A stretch of 64,000 bases of DNA from Streptomyces akebiae (GCF_019599145.1 NZ_CP080647.1:7564001-7628000); one strand, 5' to 3'; numbered from the stretch's first letter, positions 1 to 9,351 are shown. Notes: a model not told the origin generated them from the sequence alone. Program-made: numbers and translations.

Positions 1-379
1 CGTACGCCTCGTCCGCGGCGTAACCCAGTTCCTCGCCGTCCCCGTCGATCTCGTCGTCGAAGTCGTCCAGCAGATCGGCGAGCGAGTCGGGGTCGTGCAC
101 CGCGTGCTCGAAGACCTCCCGGCCCTGGCCGATCAGCCAGCACCGGAAGAAGTCGAACACGTCGTCGCTGGCGCCGTCGAGCAGCACCCAGGCGGCGCCC
201 CAAAGGTCCCAGGTGTACGCGCGGTTGTAACGGGACTCGAAGTGCCGGGCGAAGTCCAGCACCGCCTCCGGGTCCAACCGGCCGAGCCGTTCCACGAGCA
301 GGTCGGCCTGGTCCTCGGGATCGCCCTCGGCGTCCTCCCGGGCCGTGTCCACCAACTCCCAGAACTCCGTCTCGTCCAT
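1..379 (-). CDS. DUF4240 domain protein, 3' end beyond window
   Basis: The gene reads leftward from an ATG at 379 and runs off the left edge with about 126 codons visible. The translation starts MDETEFWELVDTAREDAEG and holds the WxLWGAAWVLLDGASDD block followed by an FxxFRCWLIGQGREVF block, the pattern of the DUF4240 family, small acidic proteins common in streptomycetes. The function of that family is not known. It ends in a run of Asp/Glu residues. There is a 61-bp gap to the next leftward gene, so the two may be cotranscribed. Confidence 0.75.
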   Translation of the reverse strand, partial: MDETEFWELVDTAREDAEGDPEDQADLLVERLGRLDPEAVLDFARHFESRYNRAYTWDLWGAAWVLLDGASDDVFDFFRCWLIGQGREVFEHAVHDPDSLADLLDDFDDEIDGDGEELGYAADEAY

Positions 380-440
380 CACTGGTCCAGCATCGGGCCT
401 GGGCGGGTGGGACGCACGTGGAGAACGACCCATTCTTGTC

Positions 441-1475
441 TCAGGGGGCCGCGTACAGCCCGGCGAGACGGCGCGCGTCGTCCGCGAAGCGCTCCCGCAG
501 CCCAGAGGGAGCCAGCACCTCGGCCTCCGCTCCCAACGCGGTGAGCTGGGTGTGGGCCACCTCCTCCGACTCCACGCGGAGGGCGACGGTCACCCGGCCG
601 TGCTCGTCGGGGGTGTCGGCCACGGTGCTCAGCGCGTCCCGGGCCGACACGGGGTCCACGACGTGCGGCAGCCTGCGCACCCCCTCCGCCGACAGTCGCA
701 CGACGACCTCGGCGCGCAGGATCGAACGGGCGAATCGTTCCGCCTGCTCGTCCCAGTGGGCCGGCAGATCGAACTCCTCGTCACGGGTGAAGCGGTCGTC
801 GGCGGTGTCGACGGTGGTGAAGCGATCGATGCGGTAGGTGCGGAAGACCCCCGCACCCGACCGGGCGCCGGAACCCGACCTGGCGTCGGGGCCGGAGGGG
901 GTGGCCGGGGCGGGGACCCGGGCGCACAGGTACCAGATGCCGGCCTTGAGCACGAGACCGTACGGCTCCAGGCCGCGCTCGACCTCGGTGTGGCCCTTGC
1001 GGTACCGGGCGACGATCCTTCGGTCGTCCCACACCGCGTTGGCCACGATGGGCAGCAGCTCGGGTGTCTTCGGCTCCTTGAACCAGCTCGGCGCGTCGAG
1101 GTGGAAGCGCTGGGAGGCCGTGCGGGAGGCGTCGCGGAGGGAGGGGAGGAGGGCGGCCGAGACCTTCAGCCGGGCGGCTGAGGCCGCGTCCTCCAACCCC
1201 ATCTCCCGCAGCGCGCCCGGCACACCGCTGAGGAACAACGCCTCGGCCTCGGTGCGGGCCAGCCCCGTCAGTCGCGTCCGGTACCCGCCGATCAGCCGGT
1301 ACCCCCCGGCCCGGCCCCGGTCCGCGTAGACCGGCACCCCCGCCTCCGACAGCGCCTGGGCGTCCCTGGTCACCGTCCGCTCCGACACCTCCAGCTCCCG
1401 CGCGAGTTCGGCGGCGGTCATGGAGGGCCGGGACTGAAGCAACAACACCATCTTGATCAGCCGAGCAGCACGCAT
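441..1475 (-). CDS. WYL-domain transcriptional regulator with N-terminal HTH
   Basis: This 344-residue protein begins MRAARLIKMVLLLQSRPSM and has a DeoR/HTH_11-type helix-turn-helix (about residues 5-60, with ELEVSERTVTRDAQAL as recognition region). A WYL domain follows in the middle (RYRKGHTEVERGLEPYGLV...WYLCARV) and a C-terminal WCX-like extension. WYL regulators sense small ligands or nucleic acid and often act on DNA-damage or metabolic genes; the ligand here is unknown. I chose the ATG at 1475 because everything upstream in frame is translation of a dispersed inverted repeat. A small insertion of Ser/Gly/Arg (SGPDARSGSGARSG) sits inside the WYL domain and is probably a loop. Confidence 0.9.
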   Translation of the reverse strand: MRAARLIKMVLLLQSRPSMTAAELARELEVSERTVTRDAQALSEAGVPVYADRGRAGGYRLIGGYRTRLTGLARTEAEALFLSGVPGALREMGLEDAASAARLKVSAALLPSLRDASRTASQRFHLDAPSWFKEPKTPELLPIVANAVWDDRRIVARYRKGHTEVERGLEPYGLVLKAGIWYLCARVPAPATPSGPDARSGSGARSGAGVFRTYRIDRFTTVDTADDRFTRDEEFDLPAHWDEQAERFARSILRAEVVVRLSAEGVRRLPHVVDPVSARDALSTVADTPDEHGRVTVALRVESEEVAHTQLTALGAEAEVLAPSGLRERFADDARRLAGLYAAP

Positions 1476-1530
1476 GCGGCCATGATGCCGGGCCGCACTG
1501 ACAAAAGGGGGTGTGTTGTCGGGTGCGGGT

Positions 1531-1599
1531 GGTGGGGCTGGTCGCGCAGTTCCCCGCGCACCTGAAGGGGCGCGGGGAACTGCGCGACCAGCCCCCACC
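1531..1599. repeat. Dispersed inverted repeat, copy 1
   Basis: Arms GGTGGGGCTGGTCGCGCAG... (1531-1559) and its reverse complement (1570-1599) form a hairpin of almost 30 bp with a 10-base loop. It begins 27 bp downstream of the aceE stop. The same core (GCGCGGGGAACTGCGCGA) recurs at eight other places in the window. It probably acts as an aceE 3' end or terminator; it has no T-run. Confidence 0.85.
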
Positions 1600-1625
1600 G
1601 GACCCGCGGACGGGGGTCGAAGGCG

Positions 1626-4328
1626 TCAGAGCCCGTACCGCTCCCGCGCCTCCTTCACCGCCGTCGCCTTGACCTCACCCCGCCGCGCGAGCTGCGCGAG
1701 CGCGGCGACCACGATCGACTGCGCGTCGACCCCGAAGTGCCGCCGCGCCGCCTCACGCGTGTCGGACAGCCCGAACCCGTCCGCGCCGAGCGAGGAGTAG
1801 TCCTGCTCCACCCACTGCGCGATCTGGTCGGGAACCTGCCGCATGTAGTCGGAGACGGCCAGCACCGGCCCCTCGGCACCCTGCAGCGCCTGCCGCACGA
1901 ACGGCACCCGCTCCTCCCCGCGCAGCAGCGCGGCGTCGGCATCCAGCGCGTCCCGCCGCAGCTCGCTCCAGGACGTCGCGGACCAGACGTCGGCCGCCAC
2001 ACCCCACTCCTCCGCGAGCAGTTTCTGAGCCTCCAGGGCCCAGTGGATCGCCGTACCGGAGCCGAGCAGCTGGAGGCGCGGCGCGTTCGCCACCGGGGAC
2101 AGCCCCGCCGACTCGGCCGTGTTGAAGCGGTACAGGCCCTTGACGATGCCCTCGTCCACCCCCGCCACGGCCGGCTTCGCGGGCTGCGGGAGCGGCTCGT
2201 TGTAGACGGTCAGGTAGTAGAAGACGTTCTGGTCCTCGTCGGGCGCCGCCTCGCCGTACATCCGCCGCAGACCGTCCTTGACGATCGTCGCGACCTCGTA
2301 CGCGAACGCCGGGTCGTACGTCAGCGCCGCCGGGTTGGTCGCCGCGATGACCGGGGAGTGGCCGTCGGCGTGCTGGAGGCCCTCGCCCGTCAGGGTCGTA
2401 CGGCCGGCCGTCGCGCCGACGAGGAAGCCGCGGCCGAGCTGGTCGCCGAGCTGCCACATCTGGTCGGCCGTCCGCTGCCAGCCGAACATCGAGTAGAAGA
2501 TGTAGAACGGGATCATCGCCTCGCCGTGCGTCGCGTACGACGTGGAAGCGGCGATGAAGTCGGCCATCGAACCGGCCTCGGTGATCCCCTCGTTGAGGAT
2601 CTGGCCGTCCTTGGCCTCCTTGTAGTACATCAGCTGGTCACGGTCGACCGGCTCGTACGTCTGGCCCTTGGGGGAGTAGATCCCGAGGGACGGGAAGAGC
2701 GACTCCATACCGAAGGTGCGCGCCTCGTCGGGGACGATCGGCACCCACCGCCGGCCGGTCTGCTTGTCGCGGACCAGGTCCTTGACCAGGCGGACGAAGG
2801 CCATGGTCGTCGCCACGTTCTGCGAGCCGGAGCCCTTGTCGAAGGCGGCGAAGGTCTTGTCGGCGGCGGCCGGCAGCGGGGCCAGCGCGTGCGTACGGCG
2901 GGCCGGGGCGGGACCGCCGAGGGCGGCGCGGCGCTCCTGGAGGTAGCGGACCTCGGCGGAGTCGGCGCCGGGGTGGCCGTAGGGCACGACCCCGTCGACG
3001 AAGTCGCTGTCCTTGATGGGGAGTTCGAGCAGGTCACGCATCTGCTTGAACTCGTCCGTCGACAGCTTCTTCATCTGGTGGTTGGCGTTCTTCGACGCGA
3101 AGCCCTCGCCGAGGGTGAAGCCCTTGACGGTCTGGGCCAGGATCACGGTCGGCGCGCCCTTGAACTCGACGGCGGCCTTGTAGGCGGCGTACACCTTGCG
3201 CGCCTCGTGACCACCGCGCGAGAGGTGGAAGCACTCCAGGATCTTGTCGTCGCTCAGCAGCTTCGCCATCTCGACGAGCGCCGGGTCCTTGCCGAAGAAG
3301 TCCTGGCGGATGTAGGCGGCGTCGCGGGTCTGGTACGTCTGCACCTGCGCGTCGGGTACCTCGCGCAGGCGGCGTACGAGAGCGCCGGTCGTGTCGAGCT
3401 GGAACAGCTCGTCCCAGGCCGAGCCCCAGAGCGACTTGACGACGTTCCAACCGGCGCCCCGGAACTGGGCCTCCAGCTCCTGCACGATCTTGAAGTTGGC
3501 GCGGACCGGGCCGTCGAGGCGCTGCAGGTTGCAGTTGATGACGAAGGTGAGGTTGTCCAGACCCTCACGGGAGGCCAGGGCGAGTGCCGCCGTGGACTCG
3601 GGCTCGTCCATCTCGCCGTCGCCGAGGAACGCCCAGACGTGGGAGTTCGAGACGTCCTTGATGCCGCGGCTGGTGAGGTAGCGGTTGAAGCGCGCCTGGT
3701 AGATCGCGGAGAGGGGGCCGAGGCCCATGCTCACCGTCGGGAACTCCCACAGCCAGGGCAGGCGGCGGGGGTGCGGATACGACGGGAGGCCGTCGCCGCC
3801 CGACTCGCGGCGGAAGTTGTCCAGGTGGGACTCGTTCAGCCGGCCGTCGAGGAAGGCGCGGGCGTAGATGCCGGGGGAGGCGTGGCCCTGGATGTAGAGC
3901 TGGTCGCCCGACCCGTCGGCCTCCTTGCCCTTGAAGAAGTGGTTGAAGCCCGTCTCGTAGAGCCAGGCGGCGGAGGCGAAGGTGGCGATGTGGCCGCCGA
4001 CGCCGTACTTGGAGCCACGGGTGACCATCGCGGCCGCGTTCCAGCGGTTCCACGCGGTGATACGGCGTTCCATCGCCTCGTCACCGGGGATGCCCGGCTC
4101 GCCGGCGGTGGGGATGGTGTTGACGTAGTCGGTCTCGAGCAGCTTGGGCAGCGCGATGCCGTTGCCCTCCGCACGCTCCAGGGTGCGGCGCATCAGGTAT
4201 GCCGCGCGGTGCGGCCCGGCCGCCTTGGTGACGGCGTCCAGCGAGGCCTGCCATTCGGCGGTCTCCTCCGGGTCGCGGTCGGGGAGCTGGTCGAGCGCGC
4301 TCCGCTGGATGGCGTTGGGGTCGGTCAT
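1626..4328 (-). CDS. aceE: Pyruvate dehydrogenase E1 component, homodimeric type
   Basis: This 900-residue protein decarboxylates pyruvate with thiamine diphosphate and passes the acetyl group to lipoyl-E2. The ThDP/Mg motif GDGEMDE starts at residue 236 and ends in the NCN motif, and the length fits the single-chain alpha2 E1 of actinobacteria and enterobacteria. The ATG at 4328 is preceded by GAGGAAGG at good spacing. A longer in-frame extension to 4466 covers the promoter and is rejected. E2 (sucB) and E3 (lpd) lie upstream on the same strand, with a GntR regulator gene directly upstream, so this is a pyruvate/2-oxoacid dehydrogenase locus. Its own promoter carries a perfect dyad at 4449-4465. 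Confidence 0.97.
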   Translation of the reverse strand: MTDPNAIQRSALDQLPDRDPEETAEWQASLDAVTKAAGPHRAAYLMRRTLERAEGNGIALPKLLETDYVNTIPTAGEPGIPGDEAMERRITAWNRWNAAAMVTRGSKYGVGGHIATFASAAWLYETGFNHFFKGKEADGSGDQLYIQGHASPGIYARAFLDGRLNESHLDNFRRESGGDGLPSYPHPRRLPWLWEFPTVSMGLGPLSAIYQARFNRYLTSRGIKDVSNSHVWAFLGDGEMDEPESTAALALASREGLDNLTFVINCNLQRLDGPVRANFKIVQELEAQFRGAGWNVVKSLWGSAWDELFQLDTTGALVRRLREVPDAQVQTYQTRDAAYIRQDFFGKDPALVEMAKLLSDDKILECFHLSRGGHEARKVYAAYKAAVEFKGAPTVILAQTVKGFTLGEGFASKNANHQMKKLSTDEFKQMRDLLELPIKDSDFVDGVVPYGHPGADSAEVRYLQERRAALGGPAPARRTHALAPLPAAADKTFAAFDKGSGSQNVATTMAFVRLVKDLVRDKQTGRRWVPIVPDEARTFGMESLFPSLGIYSPKGQTYEPVDRDQLMYYKEAKDGQILNEGITEAGSMADFIAASTSYATHGEAMIPFYIFYSMFGWQRTADQMWQLGDQLGRGFLVGATAGRTTLTGEGLQHADGHSPVIAATNPAALTYDPAFAYEVATIVKDGLRRMYGEAAPDEDQNVFYYLTVYNEPLPQPAKPAVAGVDEGIVKGLYRFNTAESAGLSPVANAPRLQLLGSGTAIHWALEAQKLLAEEWGVAADVWSATSWSELRRDALDADAALLRGEERVPFVRQALQGAEGPVLAVSDYMRQVPDQIAQWVEQDYSSLGADGFGLSDTREAARRHFGVDAQSIVVAALAQLARRGEVKATAVKEARERYGL

Positions 4329-4436
4329 TGCGCCGCCTTCCTCAGTCGAAGGGGGTTCCCTCATCGGTAAGGGTTCGGGGGTGCCCTTGGTCTTTGGCAG
4401 GACAGGGCTGGGGGCTTCGGTGGAAGCCCGTCGGCG

Positions 4437-4466
4437 ACTGTAACCCGCTGATCGATGATCGATCAA
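4437..4466 (-). promoter_or_regulatory. aceE promoter with embedded 17-bp palindrome
   Basis: On the minus strand, -35 TTGATC (4466-4461) and -10 TACAGT (4442-4437) are separated by 18 bp. The palindrome TGATCGATGATCGATCA (4449-4465, 8-bp arms around one centre base) overlaps the -35 box and spacer. That placement suits a repressor. The neighbouring FCD-type GntR protein is the obvious candidate, but this is inference. Confidence 0.6.
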
Positions 4467-4620
4467 AGGGTTGCGGGCAAAATATCTTGATCACGAGAAA
4501 GTCGGCACGGGGTGCCTTCGGTGGCGACACCGGGTGCCTTGGCGATCCCGGGTTTGTGCAGGTGGGGCGGCGTTTGAGCGTGGGTGCACTCAGGGGGTGG
4601 GCCGGTTGGGGTGCGTTGGC

Positions 4621-4838
4621 GGGTGCGGCTCCGGTGGGGCTTCTCGCGCAGTTCCCCGCGCCCCTGAAAGACCCAGGCCCTGCGGGCCTGAAAGACAGAC
4701 CCAGGCCCTGCGGGCCTGAAAAGTGACGGGGCCGCAGGAAGAAAGGCGACGGGGTCGTGGGATGAAAAGCACGGGGCGCAGCCCCTGCTTTTCAGGGGCG
4801 CGGGGAACTGCGCGAGAAGCCCCCCGCACCCGCACCCG
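4621..4838. repeat. Dispersed inverted repeat, copy 2 (expanded)
   Basis: The outer arms GGGTGCGG.. and ..CCGCACCC and the inner GCGCAGTTCCCCGCG arms bracket about 115 bases of extra sequence. Inside is a 24-bp direct repeat (4670-4693 and 4698-4721, period 28) built from CCAGGCCCTGCGGGCCTG, itself a small hairpin. The element ends 18 bp downstream of the GntR stop codon. Confidence 0.8.
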
Positions 4839-4856
4839 ACCACGCACCCCTGGCGG

Positions 4857-5498
4857 CTAAACCGGCTCGTCGTCCGTGTGCGGGGCGCAGCCCAGCACGT
4901 GGGCCTTGACCAGGTCGGCGATCCGCGGATCACGCCGGCGGAACGCGGCCACCAACTCCTCGTGCTCCTCCGCGTACGACTGCTGGACCGTGCCCAGCCA
5001 GCGGATCGAGAGCGCCGTGAAGACCTCGATCCCCAGCCCCTCCCAGGTGTGCAGCAGCACCGAGTTGCCCGCCGCCCGCACCAGCTCGCGGTGGAACGCC
5101 ACCGTGTGCCGCACCTGGGACGTGCCGTCGGCGTTCCGGTCCGCCTCGTACAGCGCGGCCACATGCGGCTCCAGCGCCGAGCAGTCCTCCGCCAGCCGCT
5201 CCGCCGCCAGTTCCGCCGCGATGGCCTCCAGGCCCGCCCGGACCGGGTAGCTCTCCTCCAGATCGGCCGCCGTCAGGTTCCGCACCCGTACGCCCTTGTT
5301 CGGCGCGGACTCGATCAACCGCAGCGACTCCAGCTCGCGCAGGGCCTCCCGCACGGGCGTCTGGCTGACCTCCAGCTCCGTCGCGATCCGCCGCTCCACG
5401 ATCCGCTCGCCCGGCTTCCAGCGTCCGCTCACGATCCCTTCCACGATGTGCTCGCGGATCTGTTCGCGCAGCGAGTGGACGACGGGCGCGGTGGTCAT
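4857..5498 (-). CDS. GntR family regulator, FadR/FCD subfamily
   Basis: This 213-residue protein has an N-terminal winged helix (about residues 8-70, with VSQTPVREALRELESLRLIE as recognition helix and wing). An all-helical FCD ligand domain follows, with the acidic/His metal-site pattern typical of the family (E.. in the first helix, HRELVRAAGN, H..LV). FCD regulators usually bind small organic acids. Its position between sucB and aceE suggests control of pyruvate or acetyl-CoA metabolism, like PdhR, but the effector cannot be read from sequence. The ATG at 5498 has AAGGAG upstream. Confidence 0.9.
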   Translation of the reverse strand: MTTAPVVHSLREQIREHIVEGIVSGRWKPGERIVERRIATELEVSQTPVREALRELESLRLIESAPNKGVRVRNLTAADLEESYPVRAGLEAIAAELAAERLAEDCSALEPHVAALYEADRNADGTSQVRHTVAFHRELVRAAGNSVLLHTWEGLGIEVFTALSIRWLGTVQQSYAEEHEELVAAFRRRDPRIADLVKAHVLGCAPHTDDEPV

Positions 5499-5535
5499 GC
5501 GGGCTCCTTCGGCGGGGGACAGAGCCCCAAGGGCG

Positions 5536-5550
5536 TTGACCTCTAGACAA
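5536..5550. promoter_or_regulatory. Candidate GntR operator upstream of the GntR gene
   Basis: TTGACCTCTAGACAA is an imperfect dyad with TTG/CAA ends. The right half resembles the TTGTCTAGACAA type of site bound by several FCD-GntR proteins. It lies 38 bp upstream of the start codon and could give autoregulation. It differs from the aceE dyad, so both may not bind the same protein. Confidence 0.35.
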
Positions 5551-5646
5551 TAAAGCCGTGGCCCTTCGGTGGAGAGGCGCACGGGGGTGCTTTCGCGCAG
5601 GTGAGACGAGACTTACACGCTCCCACTGGGGACCGGTTTGTAAAGA

Positions 5647-5742
5647 CCCGTACCGGCCAGGCTCGACGGCGGTTCCTCGCCCGGCCGGTACGGGGCGCCG
5701 ACGCACCGGTGCCCCGCCCGGAGGACTCCGGACGGGGCACCG
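5647..5742. terminator. Double hairpin after sucB
   Basis: There are two stem-loops in the sucB-GntR gap. A 12-bp perfect stem CCCGTACCGGCC / GGCCGGTACGGG spans 5647-5658 and 5683-5694. A second hairpin CGGTGCCCCG / CGGGGCACCG spans 5707-5716 and 5733-5742, with an extra inner CCGGAG/CTCCGG-type pairing. They sit 48-144 bp downstream of the sucB stop and probably end the lpd-sucB message. Confidence 0.6.
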
Positions 5743-5790
5743 CGTACCGCGTTCAGTGGCCTCTGTTCAGAAGCCCCTGGTCAAGAGGGG

Positions 5791-7611
5791 TCACAGACCG
5801 AGCTCGACCTCGAACTCGCCCGCCTCCAGGATCGCCTTGACGGCCGTCAGGTAACGGGCCGCGTCGGCGCCGTCGACCAGACGGTGGTCGTAGGAGAGGG
5901 TCAGGTACGTCATGTCGCGGACGCCGATGACCGTGCCCTCTTCGGTCTCGATGACCGCCGGGCGCTTGACCGTGGCACCGATGCCGAGGATCGCGACCTG
6001 GCCCGGCGGCACGATGATCGTGTCGAAGAGCGCGCCGCGCGAACCGGTGTTGGAGATCGTGAAGGTCGCGCCGGACAGCTCGTCGGGCGTGATCTTGTTG
6101 GCGCGGACCTTGCCGGCCAGCTCCGCCGTGGCCTTGGCGATACCGGCGATGTTGAGGTCACCGGCGTGCTTGATGACCGGGGTCATCAGGCCCTTCTCGG
6201 AGTCCACCGCGATACCGACGTTCTCGGTGTCGAAGTAGGTGATCGTGCCTTCGCCCTCGTTGATCTTGGCGTTGATCGGCGCGTGCGCCTTCAGCGCCTG
6301 GGCCGCGGCCTTGACGAAGAACGGCATCGGGGAGAGCTTGACGCCCTCGCGAGCCGCGAAGGAGTCCTTCGCCCGGGCACGCAGCTTCATCAGCCGCGTG
6401 ACGTCGACCTCGACGACCGACGACAGCTGCGCCTGCTCGTGCAGCGCCTTGACCATGTTGTCGCCGATGACCTTGCGGATGCGCGGCATCTTGACGGTCT
6501 GGCCACGCAGGGGGGAGGCCTCCAGGCTCGGCGTCTTCTTCGCGGCGGCAGCATGGCCTCCGGCAGTCACGGCCGCGGCCGGAGCCGGGGCAGCGGCGGC
6601 GGCCTTCGCGGCCTCGGCGGCGGCGATGACGTCCTGCTTGCGGATACGACCGCCGACACCGGTGCCCTTGACGGAGCCCAGGTCCACGCCGTTCTCGGCG
6701 GCGAGCTTGCGCACCAGCGGGGTGACGTACGCGCCCTCGTCGGTGGCCTGGGTGGCAGCCGACGCGGCCGGGGCGGCTGCCGGGGCCGGGGTGACGGGCG
6801 CGGGCGCGGGAGCCGGAGCGGCCGGGGCAGCGGCGGCGGGCGCGGGAGCCGGGGCGGCGGGGGCGGCCGGCGCGGGAGCCGGAGCCGCGGGAGCCGCCGG
6901 GGCGGGCGCGGGAGCCGGAGCGGCCGGGGCAGCGGCAGCGGGAGCCGGGGCCGGGGCGGCCGGGGCAGCCGCCGGAGCGGCACCCGGGGCGCCGATGACG
7001 GCCAGCTTGGCGCCGACCTCGGCCGTCTCGTCCTCGGCGACCGTGATCTCCAGCAGCACACCGGAGGTGGGGGCCGGGATCTCGGTGTCGACCTTGTCCG
7101 TGGAGACCTCGAGCAGCGGCTCGTCGGCCTCGACGGAGTCGCCGACCTCCTTCAGCCAGCGGGTGACGGTGCCCTCGGTGACGGACTCGCCGAGCGCCGG
7201 GAGGACCACGTCGGTGCCCTCGGCGGAGCCGGCGCCGGTGGCCGCCTCGGCGGTCGGGGCCGGAGCGGGCGCGGCCTGCTCGGTGGAGGGCTGGGCCGCG
7301 GCGGGCTCGGGGGCCGGCGCCGGAGCCGGGGCCTCCTCGGCGGCCGGGGCGGGGGCGGCGGCAGGCGCGCCCGTGCCGTCGTCGATCAGCGCCAGCTCGG
7401 CGCCGACCTCGACGGTCTCGTCCTCGGCGACCTTGATGGACGCCAGGATGCCCGCGGCGGGGGAGGGGATCTCGGTGTCGACCTTGTCGGTCGAGACCTC
7501 GAGCAGCGGCTCGTCGGCCTCTACGCGCTCACCCTCGGCCTTCAGCCAGCGGGTGACAGTGCCCTCGGTGACGCTCTCGCCGAGCGCCGGAAGGGTTACG
7601 GAAACCGCCAT
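5791..7611 (-). CDS. sucB: 2-oxoacid dehydrogenase E2 (dihydrolipoamide acyltransferase), two lipoyl domains
   Basis: This 606-residue E2 has two lipoyl domains with lipoylation sites in DKVDTEI (Lys43 and Lys173). A long Ala/Pro linker comes next, then an E3-binding domain ([17 protein letters not shown]...GRIRKQDV, about 290-325) and the catalytic acyltransferase domain ending in DHRLVDG (His576, Asp580). It carries acyl groups between E1 and E3. Annotation pipelines call this protein either acetyl- or succinyl-transferring; next to aceE and lpd the acetyl role is likely, and in actinobacteria one E2 can serve both complexes. The Ala/Pro linkers, about 60 and 80 residues, are unusually repetitive. 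The ATG at 7611 has AAGGAG upstream; lpd ends 61 bp upstream. Confidence 0.93.
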   Translation of the reverse strand: MAVSVTLPALGESVTEGTVTRWLKAEGERVEADEPLLEVSTDKVDTEIPSPAAGILASIKVAEDETVEVGAELALIDDGTGAPAAAPAPAAEEAPAPAPAPEPAAAQPSTEQAAPAPAPTAEAATGAGSAEGTDVVLPALGESVTEGTVTRWLKEVGDSVEADEPLLEVSTDKVDTEIPAPTSGVLLEITVAEDETAEVGAKLAVIGAPGAAPAAAPAAPAPAPAAAAPAAPAPAPAPAAPAAPAPAPAAPAAPAPAPAAAAPAAPAPAPAPVTPAPAAAPAASAATQATDEGAYVTPLVRKLAAENGVDLGSVKGTGVGGRIRKQDVIAAAEAAKAAAAAPAPAAAVTAGGHAAAAKKTPSLEASPLRGQTVKMPRIRKVIGDNMVKALHEQAQLSSVVEVDVTRLMKLRARAKDSFAAREGVKLSPMPFFVKAAAQALKAHAPINAKINEGEGTITYFDTENVGIAVDSEKGLMTPVIKHAGDLNIAGIAKATAELAGKVRANKITPDELSGATFTISNTGSRGALFDTIIVPPGQVAILGIGATVKRPAVIETEEGTVIGVRDMTYLTLSYDHRLVDGADAARYLTAVKAILEAGEFEVELGL

Positions 7612-7672
7612 GGTTTCTGTTGCTCCTTAACGAATTGCGGAAGTCTGGATCGTCGCTTCGTCGACCGAGGGG

Positions 7673-9061
7673 TCAGTCGTGCGAGTGCAGCGGCTTGCCC
7701 GCGAGGGCCAGGTGGGCCTCGCCGAGCGCCTCGTTCTGCGTCGGGTGGGCGTGGATCAGCTGGGCGACCTCGGCGGGGAGGGCTTCCCAGTTGTAGATCA
7801 GCTGGGCCTCGCCCACCTGCTCGCCCATGCGGTCGCCGACCATGTGGACGCCGACCACGGCACCGTCCTTGACCTGGACGAGCTTGATCTCGCCCGAGGT
7901 GTTCAGGATCTTGCTCTTGCCGTTGCCCGCGAGGTTGTACTTCAGAGCGACGACCTTGTCCGCGCCGTAGATCTCCTTGGCCTTGGCCTCGGTGATGCCC
8001 ACGGAGGCGACCTCGGGGTGGCAGTACGTCACCCGCGGGACACCGTCGTAGTCGATCGGAACGGTCTTCAGGCCGGCCAGACGCTCCGCCACCAGGATGC
8101 CCTCGGCGAAGCCGACGTGCGCGAGCTGGAGCGTCGGGACCAGGTCACCGACGGCGGAGATGGTCGGGACGTTCGTGCGCATGTACTCGTCGACCAGGAC
8201 GTAGCCGCGGTCCATCGCGACGCCCTGCTCCTCGTAGCCGAGACCGGCGGAGACGGGGCCGCGGCCCACCGCGACGAGCAGGACCTCGGCCTCGAACTCC
8301 TTGCCGTCGGCGAGGGTGACCTTGACACCGTCCTGGGTGTACTCGGCCTTCGAGAAGAAGGTGCCCAGGTTGAACTTGATGCCGCGCTTGCGGAAGGCGC
8401 GCTCAAGAAGCTTGGAGGAGTTCTCGTCCTCGAGCGGGGCGAGGTGCTTCAGCCCCTCGATGATCGTGATGTCGGTGCCGAAGGACTTCCAGGCGGAGGC
8501 GAACTCGACGCCGATGACACCGCCGCCGAGGACGATCGCCGACTTCGGGACACGGTCCAGGACGAGGGCGTGGTCCGAGGAGATGATGCGGTTGCCGTCG
8601 ATCTCCAGGCCCGGCAGCGACTTCGGCACGGAGCCGGTCGCCAGCAGGACGTGACGGCCCTGGACGCGCTGGCCGTTCACATCGACGGAGGTCGGGGAGG
8701 ACAGACGGCCCTCACCCTCGATGTAGGTGACCTTGCGGGAGGCGACGAGACCCTGCAGACCCTTGTAGAGGCCGGAGATCACGCCGTCCTTGTACTTGTG
8801 CACCCCGGCGATGTCGATGCCCTCGAAGGTGGCCTTCACACCGAACTGCTCGCTCTCGCGGGCCTGGTCGGCGATCTCGCCCGCGTGGAGCAGGGCCTTC
8901 GTGGGAATGCATCCCCGGTGCAGGCAGGTGCCGCCGACCTTGTCCTTCTCGATCAGGGCGACGTCCAGGCCCAGCTGAGCCCCGCGCAGGGCCGCGGCGT
9001 AACCACCGCTACCACCGCCGAGGATCACTAGGTCGAAAACGGTGCTGGCGTCGTTCGCCAC
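7673..9061 (-). CDS. lpd: Dihydrolipoyl dehydrogenase (E3)
   Basis: This 462-residue flavoprotein reoxidises dihydrolipoyl-E2 using NAD+. It shows the FAD dinucleotide-binding GGGSGGYAAA near the N-terminus, the redox disulfide GGTCLHRGCIPTK (Cys46, Cys51), a second nucleotide fold (VLGGGVIGVEFA), and the C-terminal HAHPTQNEAL motif carrying the catalytic His/Glu. The GTG at 9061 has GGAGG at ideal spacing. An in-frame ATG 18 bp upstream lacks such a site. It is followed by sucB after 61 bp, forming an E3-E2 pair. Confidence 0.96.
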   Translation of the reverse strand: MANDASTVFDLVILGGGSGGYAAALRGAQLGLDVALIEKDKVGGTCLHRGCIPTKALLHAGEIADQARESEQFGVKATFEGIDIAGVHKYKDGVISGLYKGLQGLVASRKVTYIEGEGRLSSPTSVDVNGQRVQGRHVLLATGSVPKSLPGLEIDGNRIISSDHALVLDRVPKSAIVLGGGVIGVEFASAWKSFGTDITIIEGLKHLAPLEDENSSKLLERAFRKRGIKFNLGTFFSKAEYTQDGVKVTLADGKEFEAEVLLVAVGRGPVSAGLGYEEQGVAMDRGYVLVDEYMRTNVPTISAVGDLVPTLQLAHVGFAEGILVAERLAGLKTVPIDYDGVPRVTYCHPEVASVGITEAKAKEIYGADKVVALKYNLAGNGKSKILNTSGEIKLVQVKDGAVVGVHMVGDRMGEQVGEAQLIYNWEALPAEVAQLIHAHPTQNEALGEAHLALAGKPLHSHD

Positions 9062-9263
9062 GTCACGTCCTCCATGCATGTGCGCCGTACGCCGGTCGTC
9101 CGAGACCCGCGCGGCGGCTGGTGTCCGGCCGCTCTTCTTCGGCCCTGTGGTGGGGGCCCTGTCCTGCCGAGCCCCATCTTCGCACTTGTCGCGGGCGAAC
9201 GAGACGCCGGGCCGGGGTGTGAGACACCACACGCTCAGATGTGACGGGACAGCCGGGCAGCGC

Positions 9264-9310
9264 GCCTGAAGGGGCGCGGGGAACCGCGCGACCAGCCCCC
9301 ACACCCCCGC
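9264..9310. repeat. Dispersed inverted repeat, copy 3 (one arm decayed)
   Basis: Only the right arm is well kept (GGGGCGCGGGGAACCGCGCGACCAGCCCCC, 9271-9300). The left partner has diverged. It lies about 50 bp downstream of the pepA stop. Confidence 0.6.
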
Positions 9311-9351
9311 AGCCGCCGTACAACGGACCGGACCTAGCTGCTAGGCGGACA

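Noticed and set aside
4463..5164. Leftward frame with 'LLAQFPAPLKS' sequence
   Set aside because: It is the translation of dispersed repeat copy 2 and runs over the GntR gene in another frame; similar frames arise at every repeat copy.
6740..7380. Repetitive stretch that might be a CRISPR or satellite array
   Set aside because: It encodes the Ala/Pro linkers and paired lipoyl domains of E2 in frame; there is no regular spacer structure.
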